From: Cellulomonas sp. P24
Lineage (GTDB): Bacteria; Actinomycetota; Actinomycetes; Actinomycetales; Cellulomonadaceae
Assembly (NCBI RefSeq): GCF_024704385.1
Contig: NZ_JAJDFX010000002.1
Span: 3,410,001 to 3,474,000 of the forward strand
Direction of reading: 5' to 3'
Length of the DNA: 64,000 nucleotides
The notes below the pieces were generated by a model. That model was not told the DNA's origin. It was given only the letters and a program-made list of their open reading frames with translations, and did no database searches. The stretch's first letter is position 1, and every line of letters starts with the position of its first letter. The position numbers and the translations under genes are program-made. Below, piece after piece: positions 34,922 through 44,883 of this stretch.

Positions 34922-36424
34922 ATGGACCGACCCGTCAGCCCGATCGTGACCCGCACCGCAGAACCACGTCGCACGGCCGTCGTCGTGCGGACCGCGGCCA
35001 CCGACTCGGAGGTCGCGGCGGCGGGCGCGCTCACCGCCGAGGCCTATCACGCGGACCGCCTGATCAACGACGACGACGAGTACGCGGACGAACTCCGCGA
35101 CGCGGCCCGACGCGCGCGAGAGGCGACGCTGCTCGTCGCGGTGCTCCCTGGCCCCGACGAGGACGTCGTCGTCGGCACGATCACGCTCGCGCCGGCCGGC
35201 TCGTCGTACGCCGAGGTCGCCCGCCCGGGTGAGGTCGAGCTCCGGATGCTCGGCGTCGCACCCGAGGCCCGTCGGCGTGGCATCGCCGAGGCGCTGATGC
35301 GCGCGAGCATGCGCGAGACCGTCGCACTCGGTGCCGGCGCCCTGGTCCTGTCGACCCTCGACGCGATGACGACCGCCCAGCGCCTGTACGACCGGCTCGG
35401 CTTCCGGCGTGACCCGGAGCGGGACTGGGGTCACGAAGGTGTCGCCCTACGCGTGTACTCCTGGCACGTTCCGGAAGCGCCGAGCGTGCGGGTCGAGGTA
35501 TCGACCTGGCGGCCGATCGAGGTGCGTGACATTGCCGGGTGGCAGGTGGGGCTGTCGGGCGGCTTCACCCGGCGCGCCAACAGCGCGGTACCCGCTCACG
35601 GACGCGTCGAGGGCGCACATCCCCTCGAGGTGACCCTCGACGCCGTCGAGCAGTGCTACCGCGAGGCCGGGCAGCCGTCGGTCGTCCGGGTGTGCCGTTC
35701 CTCAGGGGACGACACGCTCGACGGCGTGCTCGCCGCGCGGGGGTACGCGATCGCGTCGCGAACGTGGGTGATGGTGCTGGACCTGCCGCAGACGGAGGTC
35801 GCGGTCCGCCCGGGCGAAGAAACCGCCGATCCCGGCGAACCGGGCGGCATCGACCTGGACGGGACTGACCTGGACGGGATCGGCTCGGACGGGATCGAGC
35901 CGGACGGGATCGACTCGGACGGGATCGACTCGGACGGGATCGACTCGGACGGGATCGACTCGGACAACCTGGTCAGGGAGCCCTCCGAGCGGGACGACCG
36001 GACACCGGGCACGGAGCACCCGGACCTGCGGGTCACGCTCACCTCCGAGCCCGACGCGGCGTGGCTCGCGTGCTGGCTCGGGGTCAAGACGGGCGGACGA
36101 CCGGCGGACATCGACGTCGCGCGGGCCATCGTGACGGGGTCACCGGCGGTGTATCTCGCTGCGTGGGACCGGGACGGCGTCGTCGGAGTCCTCCGGGCTG
36201 CGCTGTCGGACGAGTGGGTGGGCCTGTCGTGCCTCGCGGTGGACCCGCGCGCCCGCGGACGCGGGCTCGCCCGCACGCTGACCGCCGTCGCGCTCGAGAC
36301 CGCGACCGGTCGGGGGGCCCGTCATGCGTTCCTGCAGGTCGAGGACGACAACTCCGGTGCCCGGAGGCTCTACGAGTCGCTCGGGTTCGTCCCTGCCGAG
36401 CGTTACCACTACCGCGAGCGGTGA
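34922..36424 (+). CDS. Tandem GNAT acetyltransferase with an acidic repeat linker
   Basis: 500 residues with two GNAT units. The first (about 20-180) has the acetyl-CoA loop LRMLGVAPEARRRGIAEALM and ends AQRLYDRLGFRRD. The second starts with a lobe containing GWQVGLSGGFTRRANSAVPA (about 195-290) and ends with a full GNAT core, LSCLAVDPRARGRGLARTLT and ARRLYESLGFVPAERYHYRE (about 360-500). Between its two lobes (about 305-350) lies a degenerate run of the pentapeptide GIDSD, encoded by 15-bp repeats at about 35850-35964. The tandem form is common in Actinobacteria; the repeat insertion is unusual and lies in a surface linker. Substrate unknown. Confidence 0.83.
   Translation: MDRPVSPIVTRTAEPRRTAVVVRTAATDSEVAAAGALTAEAYHADRLINDDDEYADELRDAARRAREATLLVAVLPGPDEDVVVGTITLAPAGSSYAEVARPGEVELRMLGVAPEARRRGIAEALMRASMRETVALGAGALVLSTLDAMTTAQRLYDRLGFRRDPERDWGHEGVALRVYSWHVPEAPSVRVEVSTWRPIEVRDIAGWQVGLSGGFTRRANSAVPAHGRVEGAHPLEVTLDAVEQCYREAGQPSVVRVCRSSGDDTLDGVLAARGYAIASRTWVMVLDLPQTEVAVRPGEETADPGEPGGIDLDGTDLDGIGSDGIEPDGIDSDGIDSDGIDSDGIDSDNLVREPSERDDRTPGTEHPDLRVTLTSEPDAAWLACWLGVKTGGRPADIDVARAIVTGSPAVYLAAWDRDGVVGVLRAALSDEWVGLSCLAVDPRARGRGLARTLTAVALETATGRGARHAFLQVEDDNSGARRLYESLGFVPAERYHYRER
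35850..35964 (+). repeat. 15-bp minisatellite inside the GNAT gene
   Basis: About 7.5 copies of GACGGGATCGACTCG. The first copies are degenerate and the last four are identical, coding for GIDSD. Lengths in multiples of 15 keep the frame, so copy number can change without disrupting the gene. Confidence 0.85.
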
Positions 36425-36517
36425 CGTGCGGTGTGAGCGCGGTGCGACTGAGCAGGGTGACTCCGGGATGACTGCGCAGGCTGACCGGCAAGTGTGACCG
36501 TCCGGCGGCGGTCGGCT

Positions 36518-36523
36518 GATACT
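36518..36523 (+). promoter_or_regulatory. -10 of leaderless promoter for the 36530 gene
   Basis: GATACT, 6 nt before ATG 36530. Confidence 0.5.
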
Positions 36524-36529
36524 GGACCG

Positions 36530-36952
36530 ATGATCACCCCTGAGCTCGCCACCTCGCTCCAGCTCGCCGGCCTGCCGTGGCACCCCCGGCCGGGCGACCG
36601 CTTCGCCATCCCGCAGCCCGAGCTGCAGGACCAGGTGTTCACGATCAGCGACATGGTCGTCGAGCCGCGCGAGTACCCCACCGGCACCGTGCTCGGGTTC
36701 AACGGGACGACGGAGTGGGCGCTGGACTCGGTCGACCAGGACCAGGCGCTGTGGCTCCCGCGCGAGGACCAGCTGCGGGAGATCCTCGGCGCCACCTTCG
36801 TCCGGCTCGAGCGCACCGACGACGGCTACCGCGTCGTCGTCGCCGGCGACGGGAGCAGCGAACGTGCGCATGCGGCCGCGTCGGCCGCCGAGGCGTACGG
36901 ACTCGCGGTGCTGGACCTCGTCAGCCGCGCGACGGGCGTCGTGCCTTCCTGA
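36530..36952 (+). CDS. Conserved actinobacterial protein of unknown function
   Basis: 140 residues, starting MITPELATSLQLAGLPWHPR. It contains the conserved stretch GFNGTTEWALDSVDQDQALW followed by LPREDQLREILGATFVRLER. No signal peptide, membrane helix or catalytic motif. Homologues in Micrococcales are sometimes labelled 'pilus assembly protein CpaE', a name nothing in this sequence supports. The start follows a -10 hexamer by 6 nt. The 3' end, including the stop codon, lies within a 20-bp tandem repeat. Confidence 0.75.
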   Translation: MITPELATSLQLAGLPWHPRPGDRFAIPQPELQDQVFTISDMVVEPREYPTGTVLGFNGTTEWALDSVDQDQALWLPREDQLREILGATFVRLERTDDGYRVVVAGDGSSERAHAAASAAEAYGLAVLDLVSRATGVVPS

Positions 36953-37000
36953 CGGGCGTCGTGCCCTCCTGACGGAGGTCGTGCCTTCGTGACGGCCGTT
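36931..37000 (+). repeat. 20-bp tandem repeat over the end of the 36530 gene
   Basis: Three copies of GACGGGCGTCGTGCCTTCCT (36931, 36951, 36971; 1-3 differences) plus a half copy from 36991. The gene stops inside the second copy; each copy carries TGA in the same register. Confidence 0.85.
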
Positions 37001-37037
37001 CGCCCGGAGGGCCGGACCGACCGACCGGTGCACCCTC

Positions 37038-37043
37038 TAGACT
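37038..37043 (+). promoter_or_regulatory. -10 of leaderless gatCAB promoter
   Basis: TAGACT, 7 nt before ATG 37051, favouring that ATG over the GTG at 37045. Confidence 0.6.
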
Positions 37044-37050
37044 CGTGGCC

Positions 37051-37347
37051 ATGTCCACCCTCTCCCGCGACGAGGTCGCGCGCGTGGCGGCACTGGCCCG
37101 GATCGACCTGACCCCTGACGAGCTGGACCGGCTCGCGGGGGAGCTCGACGTCATCGTCGAGTCGGTCGCGCGGGTCAGCGAGGTCGCCACCCCCGACGTC
37201 CCGGCGACCAGCCACCCGCTGCCTCTGACGAACGTGTTCCGCGCGGACGTGCCCGAGCCGTCGCTGCCGATCGCCGACGTGCTCCGCAGCGCTCCGGCCA
37301 GCGAGGACGGCAAGTTCCTCGTCCCGCAGATCCTCGGGGAGGAGTGA
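37051..37347 (+). CDS. gatC: Asp/Glu-tRNA amidotransferase subunit C
   Basis: 98 residues, [20 protein letters not shown], the standard small GatC that wraps around and stabilises GatA within GatCAB, which converts misacylated Glu-tRNA(Gln) and Asp-tRNA(Asn). ATG 37051 follows TAGACT by 7 nt. Its TGA overlaps the ATG of gatA. gatCAB after ligA matches the mycobacterial order. Confidence 0.93.
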   Translation: MSTLSRDEVARVAALARIDLTPDELDRLAGELDVIVESVARVSEVATPDVPATSHPLPLTNVFRADVPEPSLPIADVLRSAPASEDGKFLVPQILGEE

Positions 37348-38861
37348 TGGGCGACCTGACACGGCTCAGTGCGGCCGACCTCGCCGCGGCGCTCACCTCC
37401 GGTGAGGTCTCGAGCGTCGAGGCGACCCAGGCGCACCTCGACCGGATGGCGGCTGTGGAGCCCGCGGTCCACGCGTTCCTCCACGTCAACGCCGACGATG
37501 CCCTGGTCACCGCGCGCGGTGTCGACGCGCGGCGGGCCGCCGGGGAGCAGCTGCACCCCCTGGCCGGCGTCCCGATCGCGGTCAAGGACGTCGTGGTCAC
37601 CAAGGACATGCCGACGACGGCCGGGTCGAAGATCCTCGAAGGCTGGATCCCGCCGTACGACGCGACGCTCGTCACACGCCTCAAGCAGGCGGGCCTGCCG
37701 ATCCTCGGCAAGACCAACATGGACGAGTTCGCGATGGGCTCGAGCACCGAGCACTCGGCCTACGGCAACACCCACAACCCGTGGGACCTCGACCGGATCC
37801 CCGGCGGGTCGGGCGGTGGCTCGGCGGCGGCGCTCGCGGCGTTCGAGGCTCCGCTGGCGATCGGCACCGACACCGGTGGGTCGATCCGGCAGCCCGCTGC
37901 CGTCACCGGCACCGTCGGGGTCAAGCCGACCTACGGCTCCGTGTCGCGGTACGGGCTCATCGCCCTCGCGTCCTCCCTCGACCAGGCCGGACCGGTCACG
38001 CGTACCGTGCTCGACTCCGCGCTGCTGCACGAGCTCATCGGCGGCCATGACCCGCGTGACTCGACGTCGATCGACGAGCCGCTCCCGGGGCTGGTCGCGG
38101 CCGCCCTCCGCGGCGCGACGGGCGACCTGACGGGCGTACGTGTCGGAGTCGTGACCGAGCTCAACGGCGAGGGCTACCAGCCAGGGGTGCGTGCGCGGTT
38201 CAGCGAGGCCCTCACGTTGCTCGAGCAGGCCGGGGCGGAGATCGTCGAGGTCTCGTGCCCACACTTCGAGTACGCCCTCGGTGCGTACTACCTCATCCTG
38301 CCGAGCGAGGCGTCGAGCAACCTGGCGAAGTTCGACGGCATGCGGTTCGGCCTGCGGGTCGAGCCTGCCGACGGTCCCGTCACCGCCGAGCGGGTGATGG
38401 CCGCGACGCGTGGCGCCGGGTTCGGCCCCGAGGTCAAGCGACGGATCATCCTGGGGACCTACGCGCTGTCCGCCGGCTACTACGACGCGTACTACGGCTC
38501 GGCGCAGAAGGTGCGGACACTGATCCAGCGGGACTTCGCGGCCGCGTTCACGCAGGCGGACGTCTTGGTCTCGCCGACGGCGCCGACCACGGCGTTCCGG
38601 CTGGGGGAGAAGCTCGACGACCCGCTCGCGATGTACCTCAACGACGTCGCGACGATCCCGGCGAACCTCGCGGGCGTACCCGGCATGTCGCTGCCGTCCG
38701 GGCTGTCCGACGACGGCCTCCCGGTGGGCTTCCAGATCCTCGCCCCCGCCAAGGCGGACGACCGGCTCTACCGGGTGGGCGCCGCCCTCGAGGCGTCGCT
38801 CGAGTCCGTCTGGGGCGGGCACATCCTCGATCGTGCCCCTGAGCTGGAGGTAGGCAAGTGA
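37347..38861 (+). CDS. gatA: Asp/Glu-tRNA amidotransferase subunit A (amidase)
   Basis: Generates ammonia from glutamine for the transamidation. 504 residues. The amidase-signature triad is visible: Lys in [14 protein letters not shown] (about 79), the bridging Ser in [15 protein letters not shown] (about 155) and the nucleophile Ser in [19 protein letters not shown] (about 179). ATG 37347 overlaps the gatC stop (TGATG); a GTG directly before it is also in frame. The stop overlaps gatB by 4 nt. Confidence 0.95.
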   Translation: MGDLTRLSAADLAAALTSGEVSSVEATQAHLDRMAAVEPAVHAFLHVNADDALVTARGVDARRAAGEQLHPLAGVPIAVKDVVVTKDMPTTAGSKILEGWIPPYDATLVTRLKQAGLPILGKTNMDEFAMGSSTEHSAYGNTHNPWDLDRIPGGSGGGSAAALAAFEAPLAIGTDTGGSIRQPAAVTGTVGVKPTYGSVSRYGLIALASSLDQAGPVTRTVLDSALLHELIGGHDPRDSTSIDEPLPGLVAAALRGATGDLTGVRVGVVTELNGEGYQPGVRARFSEALTLLEQAGAEIVEVSCPHFEYALGAYYLILPSEASSNLAKFDGMRFGLRVEPADGPVTAERVMAATRGAGFGPEVKRRIILGTYALSAGYYDAYYGSAQKVRTLIQRDFAAAFTQADVLVSPTAPTTAFRLGEKLDDPLAMYLNDVATIPANLAGVPGMSLPSGLSDDGLPVGFQILAPAKADDRLYRVGAALEASLESVWGGHILDRAPELEVGK

Positions 38862-40372
38862 GCAGCCCGACGGTCGACCTGATCGACTACGACGACGCCA
38901 TCGCACGGTTCGACCCGGTGATCGGCATCGAGGTGCACGTCGAGCTCGGCACGCGGACCAAGATGTTCTGCCCCGCGGAGGCCGTCTTCGGCGAGGAGCC
39001 CAACACCGCGGTCTCGCCGGTCTCGCTCGGGCTCCCCGGTGCGCTCCCGGTGGTGAACGGTACGGCCGTCGAGTACGCGATCCGCATCGGCCTGGCGCTG
39101 AACTGCTCGATCGCGGAGACCTGCCGGTTCGCCAGGAAGAACTACTTCTACCCGGACGTCCCGAAGAACTTCCAGACGTCGCAGTACGACGAGCCGATCG
39201 CCTACGACGGCTACCTGGACGTCGAGCTCGGTGACGGCACGATCTTCCGGGTCGAGATCGAGCGCGCGCACATGGAGGAGGACGCCGGGAAGAACACCCA
39301 CGTCGGAGGGCTGACGGGGCGGATCCACGGCGCCGAGTACTCGCTCGTCGACTACAACCGCGCGGGGATCCCGCTGGTGGAGATCGTCACCCGGCCGATC
39401 ACCGGCGCAGGGGCGCGTGCTCCTGAGGTGGCGCGTGCCTACGTGCAGACCCTGCGTGACATCTTCCGGACGTTGGGCGTGTCCGAGGCGCGGATGGAAC
39501 GCGGGAACGTCCGGGCGGACGTCAACCTGTCGTTGCGCGACACGCAGGACTCGCCGCTCGGCACGCGAACCGAGACGAAGAACGTCAACTCGTTCCGATC
39601 GGTCGAGCGGGCCGTGCGCTACGAGGTGTCACGGCAGGCCGCGATCCTCGCCGCCGGCGGCACGATCACTCAGGAGACCCGGCACTGGCACGAGGACACC
39701 GGGACGACGACGGCCGGTCGCGTGAAGTCGGACGCGGAGGACTACCGGTACTTCCCCGAGCCCGACCTCGTGCCCATCGCGCCGAGTCGCGAGTGGGTCG
39801 AGGAGATCCGGTCCGGGCTGCCGGAGATGCCGGTCGCCCGACGCAACCGTCTACAGGCCGTGTGGGGCTTCGCGGATGCCGAGATGCGTGACGTCGTGAA
39901 CGCGGGGGCGATCGACCTGATCGAGGCGACCGTCGCAGCCGGCACGGCGCCGGCGGCGGCGCGCAAGTGGTGGATGGGCGAGCTGGCGCGGACAGCGAAG
40001 ACGGACCAGGTCGAGCTCGAGGAGCTCTCCGTCACGCCGACGCAGATCGCCGAGCTCCAGGGCCTCGTGGACTCCGGCCGTCTGAACGACAAGCTCGCAC
40101 GTCAGGTCCTCGAAGGGGTCCTCGCCGGCGAGGGATCACCGGAGCAGGTCGTCGTTGCGCGCGCCCTGGAGGTGGTGTCCGACGACGGCCCGCTTCTCGA
40201 GGCGATCGATGCCGCGCTCGCGGCCCAGCCGGACGTGGTCGCGAAGGTCCGCTCGGGCAACCTCGGGCCCGTTGGTGCCATCATCGGCGCCGTCATGAAG
40301 GCGACGAAGGGCCAGGCGGACGCCGGCCGTGTGCGCGCCCTGGTGGTGGAACGGATCGAGACCGGCGCCTGA
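38858..40372 (+). CDS. gatB: Asp/Glu-tRNA amidotransferase subunit B
   Basis: Binds the misacylated tRNA, activates the side chain with ATP and transfers ammonia. 504 residues, GTG start overlapping the gatA stop. Signature motifs: [40 protein letters not shown] and the catalytic-domain stretch [16 protein letters not shown]. The C-terminal Yqey/tail domain runs from about residue 350 ([16 protein letters not shown] to [13 protein letters not shown]). Confidence 0.95.
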   Translation: MSSPTVDLIDYDDAIARFDPVIGIEVHVELGTRTKMFCPAEAVFGEEPNTAVSPVSLGLPGALPVVNGTAVEYAIRIGLALNCSIAETCRFARKNYFYPDVPKNFQTSQYDEPIAYDGYLDVELGDGTIFRVEIERAHMEEDAGKNTHVGGLTGRIHGAEYSLVDYNRAGIPLVEIVTRPITGAGARAPEVARAYVQTLRDIFRTLGVSEARMERGNVRADVNLSLRDTQDSPLGTRTETKNVNSFRSVERAVRYEVSRQAAILAAGGTITQETRHWHEDTGTTTAGRVKSDAEDYRYFPEPDLVPIAPSREWVEEIRSGLPEMPVARRNRLQAVWGFADAEMRDVVNAGAIDLIEATVAAGTAPAAARKWWMGELARTAKTDQVELEELSVTPTQIAELQGLVDSGRLNDKLARQVLEGVLAGEGSPEQVVVARALEVVSDDGPLLEAIDAALAAQPDVVAKVRSGNLGPVGAIIGAVMKATKGQADAGRVRALVVERIETGA

Positions 40373-40397
40373 CCACCGACCCCGACGAAGGAGCCTG

Positions 40398-40931
40398 ATG
40401 GAGAAGCCGACGTTGCAGGGTGAGCTGATCCGGTTGCGCCCGATCGGCCCCGAGGATGTCGACGCCGTCTGGGATCTCGTGAGCGACCCCGAGAGCGCCA
40501 GGCTCACGGGCCGCACCGAGGTCTACACGCGGGAGATGGTCGCGGAACGGTGCGCGACGATCGCCGACCGGCCCGGCCGCATCGACCTCGCGGTCACGAC
40601 GACCGGGTCGGACGAGATGCTGGGGGAGATGGTGCTCAAGCACATCGACCTGCAGTCCGGGACCGCGGACCTGCGGCTGGTCATGCGACCGCTGCACCGA
40701 GGGCGTGGTCTCGGTACCGAGGCGATCGGCCTGGTGCTGGACATGGCGTTCGAGGGGCTGGGCCTGCACCGGATCGGGCTGACGGTCCTGAGCATCAACA
40801 CGCGTGCGATCGCGCTCTACGAAGGGCTGGGGTTCCAGACCGAAGGCCGCTTGCGTGAGGCGTTCCGGGACGGTGACCGCCGGTGCGACGGCATCGTCAT
40901 GGGTCTCCTCGCCGACGAGTACCGACGGTGA
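40398..40931 (+). CDS. GNAT acetyltransferase (RimJ/RimL-like)
   Basis: 177 residues, ATG 40398 with GAAGGAG 6 nt upstream. Starts TLQGELIRLRPIGPEDVDAV; acetyl-CoA-binding region MRPLHRGRGLGTEAIGLVLD; ends LYEGLGFQTEGRLREAFRDG, the RimJ/L subfamily pattern. It follows gatB by 25 bp and overlaps the hydroxyacid dehydrogenase start by 4 nt. Substrate unknown. Confidence 0.85.
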   Translation: MEKPTLQGELIRLRPIGPEDVDAVWDLVSDPESARLTGRTEVYTREMVAERCATIADRPGRIDLAVTTTGSDEMLGEMVLKHIDLQSGTADLRLVMRPLHRGRGLGTEAIGLVLDMAFEGLGLHRIGLTVLSINTRAIALYEGLGFQTEGRLREAFRDGDRRCDGIVMGLLADEYRR

Positions 40932-41868
40932 CGGCGGTGCGCCTCCCACGGGTCCTGACGGTCCCTGAACCGGAGATCGGTCGCGAGCTCGTCGTCCCGG
41001 AGGGGGTCCGGCTCGTCGAGTGGCCGATGACGGAAGACCTTCCGGCCGACCTCGCGGCTGAGGTCGAGGCAGTCATGGTTCCGCACTACGTCACCGGGTC
41101 GATGCTGGCGCGGCTCCGCTCGTTGCCCCGGCTCTCGCTCGTCCAGCTGCCGAGCGCGGGCTACGAGCACGCGGTCCGGCATCTCCCCCGGGGGTGACCC
41201 TGTGCAACGGGCGTGGGGTGCACGACGACGAGACCGCCGAGCTGGCGATCGGCCTGCTGCTCGCCTCGCTGCGCGACCTCGCCGAGTACGTGCGCCTGCA
41301 GGACGCCGGCGTCTGGGCGCCGCACCGGAGCGTGTCCCTCGCCGACCGTCGGGTCATGGTGATCGGGGCCGGGGCGATCGGGCACGCGATCGCCGCGCGG
41401 CTGCGCCCGTTCGCCGTGGACGTCGTGCGGGTCGGGCGCACCGGTCGGGACGACCCCGACGGGCACGTGCACGGGACGGACGAGCTCCCGGAGCTGGTGC
41501 CGACGGTCGACGTCGTCATCCTCATCACCCCGTTGACGGCCGAGACGACCCACCTGGTGGATGCGGAGTTCCTCGCGCGGATGCGCGACGGGGCGGTGCT
41601 CGTGAACGTGTCGCGCGGCAAGGTCGTGGACACCGACGCCCTGGTGGCCGAGCTCCGAGCCGGGCGGCTCCGCGCGGGCCTCGACGTCGTCGACCCCGAG
41701 CCGCTGCCGGCCGACCACCCGCTGTGGACGTCGCCCGGGGTGATCCTCACGCCCCACGTCGGCGGGTTCACCACCGCGACCCACTCACGGTTCGTGGCAC
41801 TGATCCAGCGTCAGCTCGACCGGCTCTCCCAGGGGGAGTCGCCGCTCAACGTCGTCGGGTCGGTCTGA
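40928..41868 (+). pseudogene. D-2-hydroxyacid dehydrogenase (NAD-binding), frameshifted
   Basis: GTG 40928 overlaps the preceding GNAT stop. The first 88 codons (to AGYEHAVRHLP) and the frame starting at 41194 are two parts of one protein. Adding one base to the C5-G5 tract at 41185-41194 gives HLPPGVTLCNGRGVHDDETA and 313 residues. The Rossmann fold is VMVIGAGAIGHAIAARLRPF; catalytic residues lie in VLVNVSRGKVVDTDALVAEL (Arg), DVVDPEPLPADHPLW (Glu) and LTPHVGGFT (His). The family reduces 2-oxoacids with NAD(P)H; the exact substrate is unknown. A homopolymer error is likelier than true loss because both halves are well preserved. Confidence 0.88.
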
Positions 41869-41890
41869 CCGCGACCGCGCCGTCAGACCG
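41861..41890. terminator. Hairpin between convergent genes
   Basis: CGGTCTGAC (41861-41869) and GTCAGACCG (41882-41890) form a perfect 9-bp stem with a 12-nt loop spanning the stop codons of both the dehydrogenase and the LacI gene. Probable bidirectional terminator without a U tract. Confidence 0.6.
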
Positions 41891-42887
41891 CTCGGCAGGA
41901 CCCGCGCTCGACGAGGGCGGTGGGGAGCCGGCGGTGCTTCGACTGGACCTCGGTCCGGTTGATCAGGTCGATCAGCAGCTTCATCGCCTCGTAGCCCATC
42001 TGCTGGATGGGCTGGCTGATCGTCGTCAGCGGGGGTGAGGTGAGCGCCGACTCCGGCACGTTGTCGAAGCCGATCACGGACACGTCGTCCGGCACGCCGA
42101 GGCCGAGCGAGCGCGCGACGTCCACCGTCCGGATCGCCGAGATGTCGTTGGCTGCGAAGATCGCGGTCGGCCGGTCCGTCATCGTCAGGAGCTCCCGCGC
42201 GGGCTGGTCCGCCGTCTCCTCGCGGTAGCCGGCCACCCGGATCAGGTCGGGGTTGACCGTGAGCCCGGCTGCGGAGAGGGCCTTCCGGTAACCCTCCTCG
42301 CGGAGGCGCGCCGACTCCAGGTCGGGTCGTCCACCGAGGAACCCGATCCGCTCGTGCCCGAGGCCGATCAGGTACTCCGTCGCGGTGATGGCACCGGCGA
42401 GGTTGTCGGAATCCACGGTCGGCAGCTCGCTCGGGCCCGTGTGCGGGTCGACGGCCACGACAGGGATCGAGTACTCGGCGTCGACGACGGTGGGCGTCAC
42501 GAGGATGGCGCCGTCGATGAGCGTGCCGCTCAGCCGCGACAGGTACCGGCGCTCCCAGCCGGCGTTGCCACCGGCACGGCCGCCACCGGAGTAGGCGAGC
42601 AGCTCGTAGCCGCTTCCCCCGATCGCCTTGGAGAGTCCCTTGAGGAGCTCGGTGCTGAACGGCTCGAACTCGGCGACCAGGATCCCGATGACGTGCGTGC
42701 GGTGCGACCGGAGGCTCCGGGCGACGAGGCTCGACTCGTAGCCGAGCCGGTCGATGACCTCCTGGACGTGCGCGGCGGTCGAGACGGCGACCCCGTAGCG
42801 CTGGTTCAGGACCTTCGAGACGGTCGCGACCGAGACGCCTGCCTCGCGGGCGACGTCGTTGATGGTCACGCTCTGTGGGGGAGCCAT
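41883..42887 (-). CDS. LacI-family transcriptional regulator
   Basis: 334 residues. The N-terminal helix-turn-helix VTINDVAREAGVSVATVSKV and hinge helix SSLVARSLRSHRTHVIG are followed by a periplasmic-binding-like ligand domain (GAILVTPTVVDAEYSIPVVA, IGLGHERIGFLGGRPDLESA, PTAIFAANDISAIRTVDVAR, IGFDNVPESALTSPPLTTIS). The ligand domain looks like those of actinobacterial sugar regulators (xylose/beta-glucoside type), but the ligand is not determinable. ATG 42887 lies 6 nt after TAGAGT. A LacI-type palindrome at 42910-42929 overlaps its promoter, so autoregulation is likely. It is divergent from ilvD. Confidence 0.9.
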   Translation of the reverse strand: MAPPQSVTINDVAREAGVSVATVSKVLNQRYGVAVSTAAHVQEVIDRLGYESSLVARSLRSHRTHVIGILVAEFEPFSTELLKGLSKAIGGSGYELLAYSGGGRAGGNAGWERRYLSRLSGTLIDGAILVTPTVVDAEYSIPVVAVDPHTGPSELPTVDSDNLAGAITATEYLIGLGHERIGFLGGRPDLESARLREEGYRKALSAAGLTVNPDLIRVAGYREETADQPARELLTMTDRPTAIFAANDISAIRTVDVARSLGLGVPDDVSVIGFDNVPESALTSPPLTTISQPIQQMGYEAMKLLIDLINRTEVQSKHRRLPTALVERGSCRAV

Positions 42888-42893
42888 AGGCAG

Positions 42894-42899
42894 ACTCTA
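42894..42899 (-). promoter_or_regulatory. -10 of leaderless lacI-family promoter
   Basis: TAGAGT on the minus strand, 6 nt before ATG 42887. Confidence 0.55.
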
Positions 42900-42909
42900 C
42901 TGGTGTGAT

Positions 42910-42929
42910 AAACGATATCGATAACGATT
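42910..42929. promoter_or_regulatory. LacI-type operator
   Basis: AAACGATATCGATAACGATT is a 20-bp palindrome centred on CG with 8 of 10 positions matching, the standard geometry for LacI-family sites. It covers the -35 region of the regulator promoter and ends 43 bp before the ilvD -10. Confidence 0.65.
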
Positions 42930-42972
42930 GAGGTGACGGGGGCGCCCTCGGCGCGTCGGCGTCGGTTGATCC

Positions 42973-42978
42973 TAGACT
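42973..42978 (+). promoter_or_regulatory. -10 of leaderless ilvD promoter
   Basis: TAGACT, 7 nt before ATG 42986. Confidence 0.6.
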
Positions 42979-42985
42979 CTTCGGC

Positions 42986-44698
42986 ATGGCTACGTCGTCG
43001 TCCGCAGACCCGATCGATCTCAAGCCGCGCAGCCGCCAGGTGACCGACGGTGTCGAGGCCACGGCCTCGCGCGGGATGCTCCGCGCCGTCGGACTCGGCG
43101 ACGAGGACTTCGCCAAGCCGCAGATCGGCGTCGCGAGCTCGTGGAACGAGATCACGCCGTGCAACCTGTCTCTCGACCGGCTGGCGAAGGCGGCCAAGAA
43201 CGGCGTCCACGCCGCCGGCGGCTACCCGCTCGAGTTCGGCACCATCTCGGTCTCCGACGGCATCTCGATGGGGCACGAGGGCATGCACTTCTCGCTCGTC
43301 TCGCGGGACATCATCGCGGACAGCGTCGAGACGGTCATGATGGCGGAGCGGCTCGACGGCTCGGTGCTGCTCGCCGGTTGCGACAAGTCCCTGCCGGGGA
43401 TGCTCATGGCGGCGGCCCGGCTCGATCTCGCGTCGGTCTTCCTGTACGCCGGGTCGACCATGCCGGGCTTCGTCACCCTCGAGGACGGCAGCGAGAAGCA
43501 GGTCACCATCATCGACGCCTTCGAGGCCGTCGGCGCCTGCGCGCGCGGGCTGATGAGCACGGAGGACCTCGGTCGCATCGAGCGCGCGATCTGCCCGGGC
43601 GAAGGGGCCTGCGGCGGGATGTACACGGCCAACACGATGGCGTCGGTCGCCGAGGCGATCGGGATGTCGCTGCCGGGATCGGCCGCCCCGCCGTCGGCGG
43701 ATCGCCGTCGCGACAGCTTCGCGGTGCGCTCGGGCGAGGCCGTCGTGAACCTGCTCCGGCTGGGCATCACCGCCCGGCAGATCATGACCAAGGACGCCTT
43801 CGAGAACGCGATCTCCGTGGTGATGGCCTTCGGTGGCTCGACGAACGCGGTGCTGCACCTCCTGGCGATCGCGCACGAGGCCGAGGTCGATCTGACGCTG
43901 GACGACTTCACGCGGGTCGCGGCGCGGGTTCCGCACCTCGGCGACCTGAAGCCGTTCGGTCGGTACGTGATGAACGACGTCGACCGCATCGGCGGCGTGC
44001 CCGTGGTCATGAAGGCCCTGCTCGACGCCGGCCTCCTGCACGGGGACTGCCTCACGGTGACGGGTCGGACCGTGGCGGAGAACCTCGCCGCGGTGAACCC
44101 GCCGGACCCCGACGGCAAGATCCTGCGGGCGCTGGACAACCCGATCCACGCGACGGGCGGCATCACGATCCTCAAGGGCTCGCTCGCCCCGGACGGCGCC
44201 GTCGTGAAGTCAGCCGGCTTCGACTCGGACGTGTTCGAGGGCACGGCACGAGTGTTCGAACGCGAGCGCGCCGCCCTGGACGCGCTCGAGGACGGCACGA
44301 TCGTCGCCGGCGACGCCGTCGTCATCCGCTACGAGGGCCCGAAGGGAGGGCCCGGCATGCGGGAGATGCTGGCGATCACGGGTGCGATCAAGGGGGCGGG
44401 CCTCGGCAAGGACGTGCTGCTCCTGACGGACGGCCGCTTCTCCGGCGGCACCACCGGGCTGTGCGTCGGGCACGTCGCCCCCGAGGCCGTCGACGGCGGA
44501 CCGATCGCCTTCATCCGCGACGGTGACCGCATCCGGCTGAACGTTCCCGAGGCGAGGCTCGACCTGCTCGTCGACGAGGCCGAGCTGGAGGAGCGCAAGA
44601 CCGGATGGGCGCCGCTGCCGAACGCATTCACGCGTGGGGTCCTGGCGAAGTACGTCAAGCTCGTGCAGTCGGCGAGCACCGGAGCGGTGCTCGGCTGA
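42986..44698 (+). CDS. ilvD: Dihydroxy-acid dehydratase IlvD
   Basis: Dehydrates dihydroxyvalerate and dihydroxymethylvalerate in valine and isoleucine synthesis. 570 residues, typical. Iron-sulfur cysteines appear in [32 protein letters not shown] and [39 protein letters not shown] is the C-terminal signature. ATG 42986 follows a -10 by 7 nt. It precedes the ilvBNC leader by about 170 bp and is probably a separate transcript. Confidence 0.95.
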   Translation: MATSSSADPIDLKPRSRQVTDGVEATASRGMLRAVGLGDEDFAKPQIGVASSWNEITPCNLSLDRLAKAAKNGVHAAGGYPLEFGTISVSDGISMGHEGMHFSLVSRDIIADSVETVMMAERLDGSVLLAGCDKSLPGMLMAAARLDLASVFLYAGSTMPGFVTLEDGSEKQVTIIDAFEAVGACARGLMSTEDLGRIERAICPGEGACGGMYTANTMASVAEAIGMSLPGSAAPPSADRRRDSFAVRSGEAVVNLLRLGITARQIMTKDAFENAISVVMAFGGSTNAVLHLLAIAHEAEVDLTLDDFTRVAARVPHLGDLKPFGRYVMNDVDRIGGVPVVMKALLDAGLLHGDCLTVTGRTVAENLAAVNPPDPDGKILRALDNPIHATGGITILKGSLAPDGAVVKSAGFDSDVFEGTARVFERERAALDALEDGTIVAGDAVVIRYEGPKGGPGMREMLAITGAIKGAGLGKDVLLLTDGRFSGGTTGLCVGHVAPEAVDGGPIAFIRDGDRIRLNVPEARLDLLVDEAELEERKTGWAPLPNAFTRGVLAKYVKLVQSASTGAVLG

Positions 44699-44847
44699 CA
44701 CCGGTCGCGTCCGGCACGGCACGGTACGGCACCGGGTGGGCGTCGGATCGGCCCGACCCGTCTCGGCCCGGAACCGAGCGGGGATCATCGCCCGGGCGCT
44801 CGAAGTGTGGACGCGTGAACCATGATGTGAGATCGCAGGTCGTAGAC

Positions 44848-44876
44848 GTGACATCGGGCTGCAGCGGGCGTAGTGT
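44848..44876 (+). promoter_or_regulatory. ilvBN(C) promoter
   Basis: GTGACA (44848-44853), exactly 17 bp, then TAGTGT (44871-44876), 7 nt before the GTG of the leader peptide. The transcript would be leaderless, starting at the leader-peptide codon. 44699-44847 holds nothing else evident. Confidence 0.75.
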
Positions 44877-44883
44877 CCTTCGC

